A DNA stretch of 64,000 nucleotides from an uncultured Prevotellaceae bacterium (GTDB lineage: Bacteria; Bacteroidota; Bacteroidia; Bacteroidales; Bacteroidaceae): assembly GCA_900316685.1 (NCBI GenBank), contig ONDS01000009.1, positions 1-64,000 on the forward strand, read 5' to 3'. How positions within the stretch are numbered: the stretch's first letter is position 1; every line of letters starts with the position of its first letter. A program made the position numbers and the translations under genes. Below the pieces are notes generated by a model. That model was not told where the DNA came from. It ran no database searches and saw only the letters and a list, made by a program, of their open reading frames with translations. This document shows, piece after piece, positions 50,735 through 63,607 of the stretch.

Positions 50735-52315
50735 ATGAGCAACGGATTGTTATTATGGGTCGACGACGAGATAGAATTGCTCAAGGCCCACATATTGTTC
50801 CTTGAGAAAAAAGGATATGAAGTGATAACGGTGAGCAATGGCACCGACGCCATCGAACAATGCCGCCAGCACACCTTCGACCTCATATTGCTCGACGAGA
50901 TGATGCCCGGACTGACAGGTCTGGAGACACTGCAGCGCATCAAGGAGATGGCACCCACCATCCCCGTGGTCATGGTGACCAAGAGTGAGGAAGAAAACAT
51001 CATGAACCAAGCCATCGGCTCGAAAATCGCCGACTACCTAATCAAGCCCGTCAATCCCAACCAGATATTGCTGACACTGAAAAAGAACATCCACAGCAAA
51101 GAGATCGTGGCCGAGGTGACACAAAGCGGCTACCAACAGAATTTCATGGACATCAGCCAACAGATAGCCAACTGCCGCGACTACAATGACTGGATGGAGG
51201 TGTACCGCCGTATCGTGCACTGGGAACTGGAACTCAGCAGCGCCGAAACCAACATGACCGATATCCTGAAGATGCAGAAGGAGGAGGCCAACAACGGTTT
51301 CGCCAAATACGTGAAAAGCCACTACCTCGACTGGGTGAAGCCTGGGGCGTCGGAAGGACTGATGCCCAAGCAGGACCAACGCCCCATGATGAGTCCCGAC
51401 ATTTTCAAAAACAAGATATTCCCCCTGCTCGACAAAGGTGAGAAGGTGTTTCTCGTGGTCATCGATAATTTCCGCCTCGACCAATGGAGAACCATCGCCC
51501 ATGAGTTGTCCGACAATTTCGACATCGACGAGGACCTGTATTTCAGCATCCTACCCACCGCCACCCAGTATGCACGCAACGCCATCTTCAGCGGTCTGAT
51601 GCCCACAAGCATCGCGGCGATGTTTCCCGAACTATGGGTTGACGAAGACGAAGACGAAGGCAAGAACCTGAACGAGCGACCGCTCATCCAGACCCAATTG
51701 GAACGTTTCCGAAAGAAGAACACCTTTTCTTACCATAAGGTGAACGACTCGGTGGCTGCCGAACACCTGATGGGTCAGTTGCCTCAATTGGAGAAGAACG
51801 ACCTCAACGTGGTGGTGCTCAACTTCATCGACATGTTGTCGCACGCACGCACCGAGTCGAAGATGGTACGCGAACTGGCCAACAACGAGTCGGCCTATCG
51901 CAGCATCACGCTCAGCTGGTTCCGCCACAGTGTGGTGGCCGACCTGTTCAAGGCGCTGGCCAGCACCGACTACAAAGTGATCGTCACCACCGACCACGGC
52001 AGCATACGCGCAGCCCGTCCCATCAAAATTATCGGCGACCGCAACACCAATACCAACCTGCGCTACAAGTTGGGCAAGAACCTCAGCTACAACCCCAAGG
52101 AGGTGTTCGTCATCAAGAACCCCCGACAGGCACAGTTGCCCTCACCCAACCTGAGCACCGCCTATGTGTTCGCCACAGGCGAGGATTTCTTCGCCTATCC
52201 CAACAATTACAATTATTATGTATCATATTACCGCGACACCTTCCAGCACGGCGGCATCTCCATGGAAGAGATGATCATACCATTGATCACGCTCACCGGC
52301 AGGAAACGCGGATAG
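50735..52315 (+). CDS. porX: PorX: response regulator with PglZ domain
   Basis: This 526-residue protein has a receiver domain (acid pair D10-D11, phosphoacceptor D54 in LILLDEMMPG, K in LIKPVNP) and a C-terminal PglZ/alkaline-phosphatase-like domain (LVVIDNFRLDQWRTIA; TTDHGSIRAARP; GGISMEEMIIPL). This architecture defines PorX, which works with the PorY kinase to control type IX secretion genes and hydrolyses nucleotides. It follows the porW-like gene by 3 bp. Confidence 0.92.
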   Translation: MSNGLLLWVDDEIELLKAHILFLEKKGYEVITVSNGTDAIEQCRQHTFDLILLDEMMPGLTGLETLQRIKEMAPTIPVVMVTKSEEENIMNQAIGSKIADYLIKPVNPNQILLTLKKNIHSKEIVAEVTQSGYQQNFMDISQQIANCRDYNDWMEVYRRIVHWELELSSAETNMTDILKMQKEEANNGFAKYVKSHYLDWVKPGASEGLMPKQDQRPMMSPDIFKNKIFPLLDKGEKVFLVVIDNFRLDQWRTIAHELSDNFDIDEDLYFSILPTATQYARNAIFSGLMPTSIAAMFPELWVDEDEDEGKNLNERPLIQTQLERFRKKNTFSYHKVNDSVAAEHLMGQLPQLEKNDLNVVVLNFIDMLSHARTESKMVRELANNESAYRSITLSWFRHSVVADLFKALASTDYKVIVTTDHGSIRAARPIKIIGDRNTNTNLRYKLGKNLSYNPKEVFVIKNPRQAQLPSPNLSTAYVFATGEDFFAYPNNYNYYVSYYRDTFQHGGISMEEMIIPLITLTGRKRG

Positions 52316-52327
52316 ACCACCAAGCAC

Positions 52328-52750
52328 ATGGACAAGACCATTCATATATCCCAATTGACCGACCTGGGCACGGCCGCCCAATCGTTCATCGCTGCGATGG
52401 ACGGACGGACCGTGTTCGCTTTCTACGGCAAGATGGGAGCGGGCAAGACCACCTTCATCAAGGCCCTATGCAAGGAAATGGGGGTAGATGATGTGATCAC
52501 CTCCCCCACATTCGCTATTGTCAATGAGTATGGCACCCCCTCCGGCTCGCCTATCTACCATTTCGATTTCTACCGCATCAAGAAAATCGATGAAGTGTTC
52601 GACATGGGTTACGAGGACTATTTCTTCAGCGGCCACCTCTGCCTGATCGAATGGCCCGAGCTGATAGAGGAGCTGCTGCCCGAAGATGCCGTGAAGGTGC
52701 TGATAGAAGAATTACCCGACGGTAGCCGCCAAATTACAATAAAGCCTTGA
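52328..52750 (+). CDS. tsaE: tRNA threonylcarbamoyladenosine ATPase TsaE
   Basis: This 140-residue protein has Walker A GKMGAGKT (34-41), [13 protein letters not shown], and the later FDFYRI and LIEWPELI motifs of TsaE. With TsaB and TsaD it makes t6A at position 37 of ANN-decoding tRNAs. It lies 12 bp after porX and converges with trxA, whose end overlaps it by 17 bp. Confidence 0.93.
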   Translation: MDKTIHISQLTDLGTAAQSFIAAMDGRTVFAFYGKMGAGKTTFIKALCKEMGVDDVITSPTFAIVNEYGTPSGSPIYHFDFYRIKKIDEVFDMGYEDYFFSGHLCLIEWPELIEELLPEDAVKVLIEELPDGSRQITIKP

Positions 52751-53048
52751 ACTTGGCATCGAGAGTGGCTTTGTTGGCCGCTCCCACGAAACGATCCACC
52801 AACTCGCCATTCTTGAAGAAAAGAATGGTAGGGATGTTGCGCACGCCATATTCCATGGCCACATCATCGTTCTCCTCTACATCGCACTTGCCCACGACGA
52901 TGCGCCCGTCGTAGTCGTTGGCCAACTCGGAGATGACAGGTCCCACCATACGGCATGGTCCGCACCAGGTGGCCCAGAGGTCAACCACCAAAGGTAGTTC
53001 TCCATTCTTGTACTGCTCGAAATTCTCTGTTGTGATTGTTACTTCCAT
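52734..53048 (-). CDS. trxA: Thioredoxin
   Basis: This 104-residue protein has the active site WCGPC (28-32), the cis-proline region [10 protein letters not shown] and normal thioredoxin length, with no signal peptide, so it is cytoplasmic. It reduces protein disulfides and supplies electrons to reductases. It lies 77 bp downstream of dnaE on the same strand. Confidence 0.95.
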   Translation of the reverse strand: MEVTITTENFEQYKNGELPLVVDLWATWCGPCRMVGPVISELANDYDGRIVVGKCDVEENDDVAMEYGVRNIPTILFFKNGELVDRFVGAANKATLDAKFKALL

Positions 53049-53125
53049 TGCTAATTCGTTGATTTGTTATTATTGATTCATTTCTCTTTTGTCATAGCAG
53101 CAAGATTCATGCCAAAGGATGGATG

Positions 53126-56833
<3,708 letters not shown>

Positions 56834-56907
56834 AACCGGTTTTTTGAGGTTCAAAGATACGGTGAAATCCCGACATGGCCAAAAGATTATTACAAAAATT
56901 TGTGGAG

Positions 56908-56940
56908 TTGACAAAAAAGCATTACCTTTGCAAAAGATTT
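56908..56940 (+). promoter_or_regulatory. Promoter of psd-pssA
   Basis: TTG (56908-56910) and TACCTTTG (56933-56940), 22 bp apart. The ATG of psd follows at 56957. Confidence 0.65.
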
Positions 56941-56956
56941 CTTATAAATCGCATAG

Positions 56957-57649
56957 ATGGGCAAAAGAATCAAGAAACTGAAGAAACAAAGGATTCACAG
57001 CGAAGGCAATGAAACGCTTTTAGGCGGATTGTTGTTCATCGTCATTGTATCCGGCTTGCTATGGTATCTTTTCGACACGAAGATACCCTTCTGGTGTTTT
57101 CTGGGTGTCTTCGGCATTCTCTATGCCATTGTCCTCAACTTCTTCCGTTGCCCCATCCGCTATTTCGAAGGCGATGACACTGAAAATATCGTAGTGGCCC
57201 CCGCCGACGGTCATGTGGTGGTGGTCGAGGAAGTGGAAGAGACGGAATATTTCCATGATCGCCGCATGATGGTCTCCATTTTCATGAGCCTTTTCAATGT
57301 GCATGCCAATTGGTTTCCCGTCGACGGTGTGGTGAAGTTGGTGAAGCACCATGACGGCAATTTCCATAAGGCGTGGTTGCCAAAGGCGAGCGAAGAGAAC
57401 GAGCGTGCCGATGTGTTGATAGAAACGCCCAAGGGTGTGAGTATCCTCTGTCGACAGATAGCCGGAGCCGTGGCCCGCCGCATCGTCACCTATGCCAAGG
57501 AAGGTGAAGAGTGCAACATCGACGACCATCTGGGCTTCATCAAGTTCGGTTCGCGTGTGGATGTCTACCTGCCCTTAGGCACCGAGATTTGCGTCAAGAT
57601 GGGTCAATCCACCACGGGCGACCAAACCGTCATCGCTAAACTTCAATGA
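56957..57649 (+). CDS. psd: Phosphatidylserine decarboxylase
   Basis: This 230-residue protein is of the short Psd type with two N-terminal membrane segments (about 22-60), [28 protein letters not shown] and the self-cleavage site at G198-S199 in KFGSRVDV, which makes the pyruvoyl group. It converts phosphatidylserine to phosphatidylethanolamine. The next gene, 1 bp away, makes its substrate. Confidence 0.95.
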   Translation: MGKRIKKLKKQRIHSEGNETLLGGLLFIVIVSGLLWYLFDTKIPFWCFLGVFGILYAIVLNFFRCPIRYFEGDDTENIVVAPADGHVVVVEEVEETEYFHDRRMMVSIFMSLFNVHANWFPVDGVVKLVKHHDGNFHKAWLPKASEENERADVLIETPKGVSILCRQIAGAVARRIVTYAKEGEECNIDDHLGFIKFGSRVDVYLPLGTEICVKMGQSTTGDQTVIAKLQ

Positions 57650-57650
57650 T

Positions 57651-58364
57651 ATGGCCAATTTCATCACCAGAAACATCCCCAACGCCATTACTTGCTGCAA
57701 CCTCATATCAGGGTGTGTGGCCACCACCTATGCTTTTGCCGCCGACTACCGTATGGCATTGGTTTTCATCATCATTGGAGCCATCTTCGATTTCTTCGAT
57801 GGTATGACCGCCCGCCTGCTACATGTGTCCTCGCCCATAGGCAAGGAACTCGACTCGTTGGCCGACGTCGTCACCTTCGGTGTAGCCCCGTCGACGATGA
57901 TTTTCACGTTGCTCCATACCCTATCCTATCCTGTGTCGTTGGAGCCCTTGCGCCACATCATTCCCTATTTCGCCTATGTCATGGCCGCCTTCTCGGCTTT
58001 GCGACTTGCCAAGTTCAATATCGACGAACGTCAGCACTCCTCCTTCATCGGACTGCCCACCCCAGCCAACGCACTTTTCTGGGCTTCACTCATCGTTGGA
58101 GCCGAGACGTTCATCATCAACCTCCCCCACGCCTGGGCTCTCATCTTGTTGTTGGTCTGTGTGAGTTGCTGGTTGTTGGTATCGGGCATTCACATGTTCG
58201 CCCTGAAATTCAAGCAATGGGGTTGGCACACCAACCAGGTGAAATACATCTTCGTGCTGACCTGCATTCCCATGTTGGCCATTTTCGGTGTCACCGGCAT
58301 CGCCATCATCATCGCATGGTATATCATTCTCTCCGCCTTCTCTTCTAAATTGCCAACGGAATGA
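57651..58364 (+). CDS. pssA: CDP-diacylglycerol-serine O-phosphatidyltransferase
   Basis: This 237-residue integral membrane enzyme carries the CDP-alcohol phosphotransferase motif FFDGMTAR...G...D...D (DGMTARLLHVSSPIGKELDS, then LAD) with several membrane segments. It makes phosphatidylserine from CDP-diacylglycerol and serine. It is in an operon with psd and overlaps the DUF4834 gene by 4 bp. Confidence 0.95.
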   Translation: MANFITRNIPNAITCCNLISGCVATTYAFAADYRMALVFIIIGAIFDFFDGMTARLLHVSSPIGKELDSLADVVTFGVAPSTMIFTLLHTLSYPVSLEPLRHIIPYFAYVMAAFSALRLAKFNIDERQHSSFIGLPTPANALFWASLIVGAETFIINLPHAWALILLLVCVSCWLLVSGIHMFALKFKQWGWHTNQVKYIFVLTCIPMLAIFGVTGIAIIIAWYIILSAFSSKLPTE

Positions 58365-58615
58365 TTTTCAAGTTCCTCTTTTACATATTGGTATTGTTCG
58401 TGGCCTTCTGCTTGGCGGGCGTGCTCTTTTTTGTATGGATGGCACGTAAGACCAAGCGTCAGATCGACGAGATGGGGCAGCGCATGGGTCATGCCCGTCA
58501 AGAGCGCCAAGGCAGCGGTGTACGCATGGAGGGACAAAGCAAGAACAAAGGAAGCGAAAGGAAAATCTTTTCCGACGACGAAGGCGAATACGTAGACTTC
58601 GAAGAAGAGAAATAA
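58361..58615 (+). CDS. DUF4834 family membrane protein
   Basis: This 84-residue protein has an N-terminal membrane segment (FKFLFYILVLFVAFCLAGVL) and a charged tail ending in an acidic motif (DDEGEYVDFEEEK), the DUF4834 pattern. It overlaps pssA by 4 bp and ends the operon before a strong terminator. Confidence 0.8.
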   Translation: MIFKFLFYILVLFVAFCLAGVLFFVWMARKTKRQIDEMGQRMGHARQERQGSGVRMEGQSKNKGSERKIFSDDEGEYVDFEEEK

Positions 58616-58640
58616 GGCTGATAAACATCAATAAGCAACA

Positions 58641-58689
58641 ATCAGCGAATCGGTGTAACTCATTGAGTTGCACCGATTCGCTGATTTTG
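58641..58689. terminator. Terminator after the psd-pssA operon
   Basis: A 15-bp stem ATCAGCGAATCGGTG/CACCGATTCGCTGAT followed by TTTTG. Confidence 0.85.
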
Positions 58690-58805
58690 TTAATCTTTGT
58701 ATATTTGGCCCTGATTTCTGATTTTTATCGTAAATCTGCATCAAATCGTTCACGCGACACTTTAGTCGGTGATGTTCAACAAACGAATAATACTACTTAT
58801 ATAGT

Positions 58806-58904
58806 ATGGCCCAGGCAAAATACGAGATTCGAAGGAAATGTCCTATCTGTGGTGCAGTATTCCACACGAACTCCTTTCCTGCATCATTGCCTACAATACA
58901 CTAA
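58806..58904 (+). pseudogene. 5' fragment of a zinc-ribbon protein gene
   Basis: A 32-residue frame (MAQAKYEIRRKCPICGAVFH) has one CPIC knuckle but lacks the second Cys pair expected about 12-15 residues later. It breaks off into unrelated residues (SFPASLPTIH). It looks like the head of a zinc-ribbon/HTH protein common on Bacteroidetes mobile elements, cut by frameshift or deletion. Confidence 0.4.
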
Positions 58905-59020
58905 GCTATCTTGAAAGCAGCGATGATGTAGGTAATGATGAGAATGCCAAGGAACCCCTTGTCAAAGTTTCTGGCAATCCCTTCCTTCCGATGGGGTATA
59001 GGGAAAATATCGATCTCCAT
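58901..59020 (-). CDS. 39-residue peptide with a membrane segment
   Basis: The frame (MEIDIFPIPHRKEGIARNFD) starts 4 bp after the HTH gene stop and ends with a hydrophobic segment (FLGILIITYIIAAF). It overlaps the end of the zinc-ribbon relic on the other strand. It could be a real small gene in the HTH transcript or a relic. Confidence 0.3.
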   Translation of the reverse strand: MEIDIFPIPHRKEGIARNFDKGFLGILIITYIIAAFKIA

Positions 59021-59024
59021 ACTT

Positions 59025-59312
59025 TTACAGGTCTTTGATTTGTTCTTGGGCAACTTCAATGGCTTGCGAACTGAGTTCTTGCTCGCCATCCACCGCATCA
59101 AGCACTTTGTCAGCCAGCCAGAGGGTCAGCATTTCGTTCTCATCCTGATGGAAGTACTCTGCAAGTTTTATAACTTGCTCGCGTTTAGCACGCCTGTCGC
59201 CACGTTCAATCTTGCTGAACATCGGGGTATCTATCTCCAATAGTGCAGCCAACTGGCGTTGCAGTACGCCATTCTCATCTCTTAGTTCTCTAATCTTTTT
59301 TCCGAATAACAT
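59025..59312 (-). CDS. XRE-family HTH regulator
   Basis: The ATG at 59312 (MLFGKKIRELRDENGVLQRQ) gives 95 residues. An XRE helix-turn-helix spans about 5-60 (LQRQLAALLEIDTPMFSKIE) and a helical C-terminus follows. Regulators of this kind often accompany restriction-modification or toxin genes in Bacteroidetes, but none is next to it here; the region looks eroded. Confidence 0.75.
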   Translation of the reverse strand: MLFGKKIRELRDENGVLQRQLAALLEIDTPMFSKIERGDRRAKREQVIKLAEYFHQDENEMLTLWLADKVLDAVDGEQELSSQAIEVAQEQIKDL

Positions 59313-59444
59313 CTTATGTCTATTTTTCTTTTTTAGCAAATTACCAGCAAATTAAAATTATTTTCAATTGTTACTGATTATCAATATGTTAGCAAAATGC
59401 AGTTCCGTTTTTTGTACGTCTCAGCAAATTACCGGCAAATTAAA

Positions 59445-60896
59445 CTAAGCCCATATAGGTATATACCTCATGTATCGTTTCGCCGTATCAGGATCCAGTG
59501 CTTTAATTCTTTCCTGAGATACTGCCTCCTTTATCAATCTTGATATACTTCCTGCGGATGATTCACCCACATTGAATCTGTCTCTCAGCGACTTGTTTGT
59601 CAAGGCGTCACCTTGTATATACATAAGGCAAGCATGGAGATAACATGACCACAACTTATCTTCCATCGGGATATTGCTAAACTCCATCGCTGAGAAAAGA
59701 GTGACTTTCGTACTATCTTGGAACACTTCGATGCGAGGAGCCGGGAGATATTGGGCTTCACATGCCAACACCATTCTGTCCCAGCCACGGCCAAGTTCCT
59801 CACACATCTTTAATCGACGCATGAGCGATGCAAGCTTTTCGTTTCTTGACTTTGGAGGATTGTCGATAATGCGAAGTATATCAACCAATGGAGTGCCAGG
59901 ATTCGTCACCTCAATACGATTGTCAAATATCTCCACAACAGGAGCTGCTCCCGTAATATATAGGTCTTGGTGAATGAGGCTATTCGCAATGGCTTCTCTT
60001 ACAGAAGGCAAGGGGAACTTGCTTGTTGTTGACAATTGAATTGCATTAACATCCTCATTGCTTGGCAACAAGGCATTCACGTAGCGCACGATATTCTCAA
60101 AGCAAATAGCATAGCCTTGATTAAAAGGCTCCTCTTTCTGAATCAATAGACGGTTGATACCCTTATACTGTACTACGCGCATAGCTTTCCGACCTAAACG
60201 GGCAAACTCATTCAAATCCTTGGCAAATAGTAATGCCCCCAAGTTCGTTATCGAATAAAGACCATTGTCCTGCTTCTGGATGATGCCATCCTCGTTCAGA
60301 TAATGCACAACAGCTTCCTTTTCTGCAGGCTGGGGTATCTTCAACAAAGTAAAGTACGCATCCACCTGAAGCAGTCTAATGATGTCTTCATATCTTTGGT
60401 CAGTCTTGACGCATACATCCTCAAACTGGGCATGACGCAATTTGTCCCACAGCTGAGCACGGAATACGGGAAACTCATGCAACTTCTTGGTGTAGCTGCC
60501 ACTACGAATATAGTCAACCTTCTGGAAGCTTACTGGCTCATTGAGAGCCTTATGAATACGAATCAGTTCTACATGCTTGCCATCTATCTCAGCATCATAG
60601 TATTCAAAATCCGCATTCTTGGAGAGCATATAGCGCAACCAATTCTCCAACTCCTGCTCGCCTTTTTTCTCCATCTGCAACCGCACCTTAGTGCCAATAA
60701 TCTCATGGGACGTATCATCTACGCCCCATATCATATAGGCATAGTCGCGGTCGTTCAAAGTAGCACTATTGGCAAGAGCACTAATGTCCTCGCCAATCAT
60801 ATTTGGTTCACAATTGTTATGTTTGAACTCGACCCATCCAGCCTCTTTGGGTAACTTACAGAGTTCCTTTACCAGTATGTCAATATTTCCTATCAT
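59445..60896 (-). CDS. AlbA_2-domain ATP-binding regulator (Schlafen AlbA_2 / HATPase_c_4 type)
   Basis: This 483-residue protein has an N-terminal AlbA_2 domain (GWVEFKHNNCEPNMIGEDIS, ALANSATLNDRDYAYMIWGV) and a GHKL-like ATP-binding domain (SVREAIANSLIHQDLYITGA, then NRIEVTNPGTP), ending in a winged-helix-like part. It belongs to a broad family annotated as transcriptional regulators or helicase-like proteins, often in mobile or defence regions. The target is unknown. Confidence 0.75.
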   Translation of the reverse strand: MIGNIDILVKELCKLPKEAGWVEFKHNNCEPNMIGEDISALANSATLNDRDYAYMIWGVDDTSHEIIGTKVRLQMEKKGEQELENWLRYMLSKNADFEYYDAEIDGKHVELIRIHKALNEPVSFQKVDYIRSGSYTKKLHEFPVFRAQLWDKLRHAQFEDVCVKTDQRYEDIIRLLQVDAYFTLLKIPQPAEKEAVVHYLNEDGIIQKQDNGLYSITNLGALLFAKDLNEFARLGRKAMRVVQYKGINRLLIQKEEPFNQGYAICFENIVRYVNALLPSNEDVNAIQLSTTSKFPLPSVREAIANSLIHQDLYITGAAPVVEIFDNRIEVTNPGTPLVDILRIIDNPPKSRNEKLASLMRRLKMCEELGRGWDRMVLACEAQYLPAPRIEVFQDSTKVTLFSAMEFSNIPMEDKLWSCYLHACLMYIQGDALTNKSLRDRFNVGESSAGSISRLIKEAVSQERIKALDPDTAKRYMRYIPIWA

Positions 60897-61288
60897 ATCA
60901 TTTCTTTATAATTTATAATTTATTTTCAACCATTCGCACCGAACTCTCTCTTGAGATTCCTCACCGAGTAAATATTGTTGCAACAAGAGTCCTGTCATGC
61001 AAATATCAATTATAAAGAGCCTTTTACCCTCATGCTCAGGAGGTCCTTATTACAGAAGCATTATTAGACCCACTAAAGCAAGTAGCCACACAAGGTCAGC
61101 AAAACGCTTTCCAAGTTGAGTCTAAAACGAATCCCAAAAAGGAGATGACTTTTTCAAATCAGCCCCTTTGTTTTCGGACTGATTCAACTACAAGTCACCA
61201 TTTACTAGAATAACATTAAAATTATCCATAATGACTTTTTGAATTAAATTTATGCATCACACGTTATAATCCCTGTTTGCTTCCGGGC
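60897..61288. other. Gap between the AlbA_2 gene and the 5S remnant
   Basis: About 390 bp with no convincing gene. It would be the region downstream of the original rRNA operon. I see no tRNA here. Confidence 0.5.
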
Positions 61289-61370
61289 TGGCGTCTACCT
61301 ACTCTCCCACATTTGCAGTACCATCGGCATAAGCGTATTTCACTTCTCTGTTCGGAATGGTAAGAGGTGG
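61289..61370 (-). rRNA. 5S rRNA, 3' 82 nt only (5' end lost)
   Basis: On the minus strand CCACCTCTTACCATTCCGAA, then CAGAGAAGT, CGATGGTACTGCA and GGGAGAGTAGGTAGACGCCA are characteristic 5S rRNA segments ending at the normal 3' end. The first 30 or so nucleotides, which should pair with the 3' end, are absent and replaced by the end of the AAA ATPase gene. It cannot make a functional 5S rRNA. Confidence 0.85.
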
Positions 61371-62968
61371 TTAGAGTTGTTTAAGTCAAATGACCTTTCT
61401 AGTTCCAATTCTGGTCGAGTAAGAAGAATTGGCATTTCTTTTTGCTCTTCTTCTTTTATAACAACCGATGCATTCTTAGCTCTCTTTGCCGCCCAATTCC
61501 TAAGCGCTGCTATTTGTTCCTTCATCGTTGTTGATAGAGGAACTGTATCTTTTATAGCATTTATGATATGTATCATCTCAAGTTTGGGGGATGATGGATT
61601 CTCAATAAATGCAGAAAACATAGCTTCCTTGATACATTCCTCTATTTCAGCTCCATTAAAATTGTCAGCTTGTTCAGCTAACACACCTAAGGCGTAAAGA
61701 GACGGGTCTTTTCCATTTTTTTTCAGGTGAATAGAAAAGATTTTTTCTCTTTCTGCTTTTTCTGGTAAATCAACAAAAAAGATTTCGTCGAATCGCCCTT
61801 TCCTTAGTAATTCTGGAGGAAGTTGATTGATGTTGTTCGCTGTAGCAACGACAAAAACAGGTGCAGTTTTCTCCTGCATCCATGTTAATATTGTAGAAAA
61901 TATCCTGGATGTCACGCCTCCGTCTGTTGCCCCACTTGATTGAACCCCACTTAATCCTTTTTCAATTTCGTCAATCCAAAGAACACAGGGTGCTACAGCT
62001 TCAGCAGTGGCGATAGCTTTTCTTATATTGTCTTCACTACTTCCTACAATTCCTTGAAAAACTTTACCTACATCCAGTCTAAGCAAAGGCATGTTCCAAT
62101 TTGAAGCAATACTTTTTGCAATCAAACTTTTGCCACAACCTGGAACACCGAGCAAAAGTAGACCCTTTGGTTCTTTTAATCCCCATTCTCTTGCATTCTT
62201 TTCATATGCTAATTGTCTTTTTTGGAGCCAGTCTTTAAGATTGTCCATACCACCAACATCTAATAAACTTTCATTTTTGGGGAAATAATCTAAGATACCA
62301 GATTTTCGAATGATTTGCTCTTTCTCGGAGGAAACTGTAAAAGGTGAATTCTTATCAAAACTGTCCTTAACAGAGGCTAAACAATATGCTAAATCTGCTT
62401 CCATTGATGTCATTCCTAAAGCAGCATCGATCAACTTGTCTCTTAAAGATGTGTTAAGTTCTATTTTTGATTGTCTTGCAACAACATCCAAGACTTCTCC
62501 TATTTCATTTCTTTTGGGGAGAGGTATCTGCAAAACCGTTACATATTTTTCGAGTTCTGCTGGTAAATTGTAACTAGAGGATAAAATTATGGCATGTGTA
62601 TTATTATTAGTTGCTTCCGCTATTTTCCTAATTAACAATTTGACTTCATCCCTTTCAAAATAGTTGTTAATGTCATCAAGGATAAAAATGTTTTTTTCTC
62701 CGGCCTTTTTAGCATTTAGAATATACCCTAACAATTCTATGGGATTCTGCATTCTTTCGATATTTTTTTCTGTTTTATCTGGCATTATTTGCACCAGACC
62801 ATAAACACAATCCCACTGAAAAAGGTTTACGGTCTTGCCCTCTCTACGTAAAATATCAACAATACCCTTAATCTTTTGTTTGGTACGATAATACTCAAAA
62901 CTATAAAGATACAAGACTGGATAGTATGCTCGTATCATTAAAATCAATTTTTGAAAGATGTCTTCCAT
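61340..62968 (-). CDS. Ycf46-like AAA ATPase, C-terminus encoded by 5S rRNA sequence
   Basis: This 542-residue protein has an N-terminal domain (1-220) typical of Ycf46-like ATPases and one AAA module: Walker A GVPGCGKS (274-281), Walker B VLWIDE (329-334), sensor/arginine-finger region ELLRKGRFDE. The last ten residues (NHLLPFRTEK) and the stop come from the truncated 5S rRNA gene, so the original 3' end was probably lost by recombination. It is the second or later gene of a leftward cassette with the two genes to its right. Its role is unknown. Confidence 0.8.
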   Translation of the reverse strand: MEDIFQKLILMIRAYYPVLYLYSFEYYRTKQKIKGIVDILRREGKTVNLFQWDCVYGLVQIMPDKTEKNIERMQNPIELLGYILNAKKAGEKNIFILDDINNYFERDEVKLLIRKIAEATNNNTHAIILSSSYNLPAELEKYVTVLQIPLPKRNEIGEVLDVVARQSKIELNTSLRDKLIDAALGMTSMEADLAYCLASVKDSFDKNSPFTVSSEKEQIIRKSGILDYFPKNESLLDVGGMDNLKDWLQKRQLAYEKNAREWGLKEPKGLLLLGVPGCGKSLIAKSIASNWNMPLLRLDVGKVFQGIVGSSEDNIRKAIATAEAVAPCVLWIDEIEKGLSGVQSSGATDGGVTSRIFSTILTWMQEKTAPVFVVATANNINQLPPELLRKGRFDEIFFVDLPEKAEREKIFSIHLKKNGKDPSLYALGVLAEQADNFNGAEIEECIKEAMFSAFIENPSSPKLEMIHIINAIKDTVPLSTTMKEQIAALRNWAAKRAKNASVVIKEEEQKEMPILLTRPELELERSFDLNNSNHLLPFRTEK

Positions 62969-62969
62969 T

Positions 62970-63605
62970 TTATTTGTTTTTTATATCAACATTATTAATT
63001 CTCCTTGGTTTCATTTTGCCAATGTATTTTGCAGGTACAGGCTTCTTCGTCATTACTCTTTTGTTACCAAGAAGAAGCTCCAAAACATCCATTGCTTCAT
63101 GAGCTTTTTCGTTAACGTCATTCGGCAAATAATCAGAATCTGTTACAATAGTTCCATCATAAAGTATTGAAAACTTAATAGAAGCAAATGGCTCGTCTTC
63201 TGAAGGATCATACGATTTTGCCTCCATAAAGAAACTATACTTTTCTTCCTTAGTTGGAATAAAAGTAAAATCCGAGCGGTATGTAAAACCAGCTTTTTCA
63301 AATTCTGAAATCAAAGCATTCTTTGAGTATTCAGCATTTAACTCTTGAAATTTTACTTTTAATTCTTCTACTTTTTCTTGCGCATTCGGCATATAATAAG
63401 TATTGTAGGCAACTTCATTGGTTAACATATTGAGTTTTAATGCATACTCGCCATAGAAGTTGGAACCAATACCAACCTCAGTAACCAATAGTATATTATT
63501 CTCTATAGAATACTTCCATCCCAAAGCTTCACACGCAGCTTTCAAGACATTAGCATTCATAACTTGTGGATTCCGAGCGAATTTAGATAACTCAAATCTT
63601 GACAT
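62970..63605 (-). CDS. DUF1257-like (Ycf35-type) protein
   Basis: This 211-residue protein starts MSRFELSKFARNPQVMNANV and has an N-terminal alpha/beta domain resembling DUF1257/Ycf35 (LKAACEALGWKYSIENN; YALKLNMLTN), followed by a second domain (FTYRSDFTFIPTKEEKYSFF). In cyanobacteria and some phages DUF1257 genes lie beside Ycf46-type ATPases, and here the ATPase gene follows after 1 bp. The family match is from memory. Confidence 0.5.
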   Translation of the reverse strand: MSRFELSKFARNPQVMNANVLKAACEALGWKYSIENNILLVTEVGIGSNFYGEYALKLNMLTNEVAYNTYYMPNAQEKVEELKVKFQELNAEYSKNALISEFEKAGFTYRSDFTFIPTKEEKYSFFMEAKSYDPSEDEPFASIKFSILYDGTIVTDSDYLPNDVNEKAHEAMDVLELLLGNKRVMTKKPVPAKYIGKMKPRRINNVDIKNK

Positions 63606-63607
63606 AT

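Noticed and set aside
58901-59038. Overlapping small frames on both strands near the HTH gene as parts of a restriction system
   Set aside because: HTH genes of this type often precede restriction-modification genes, but no methylase or nuclease motif is present here.
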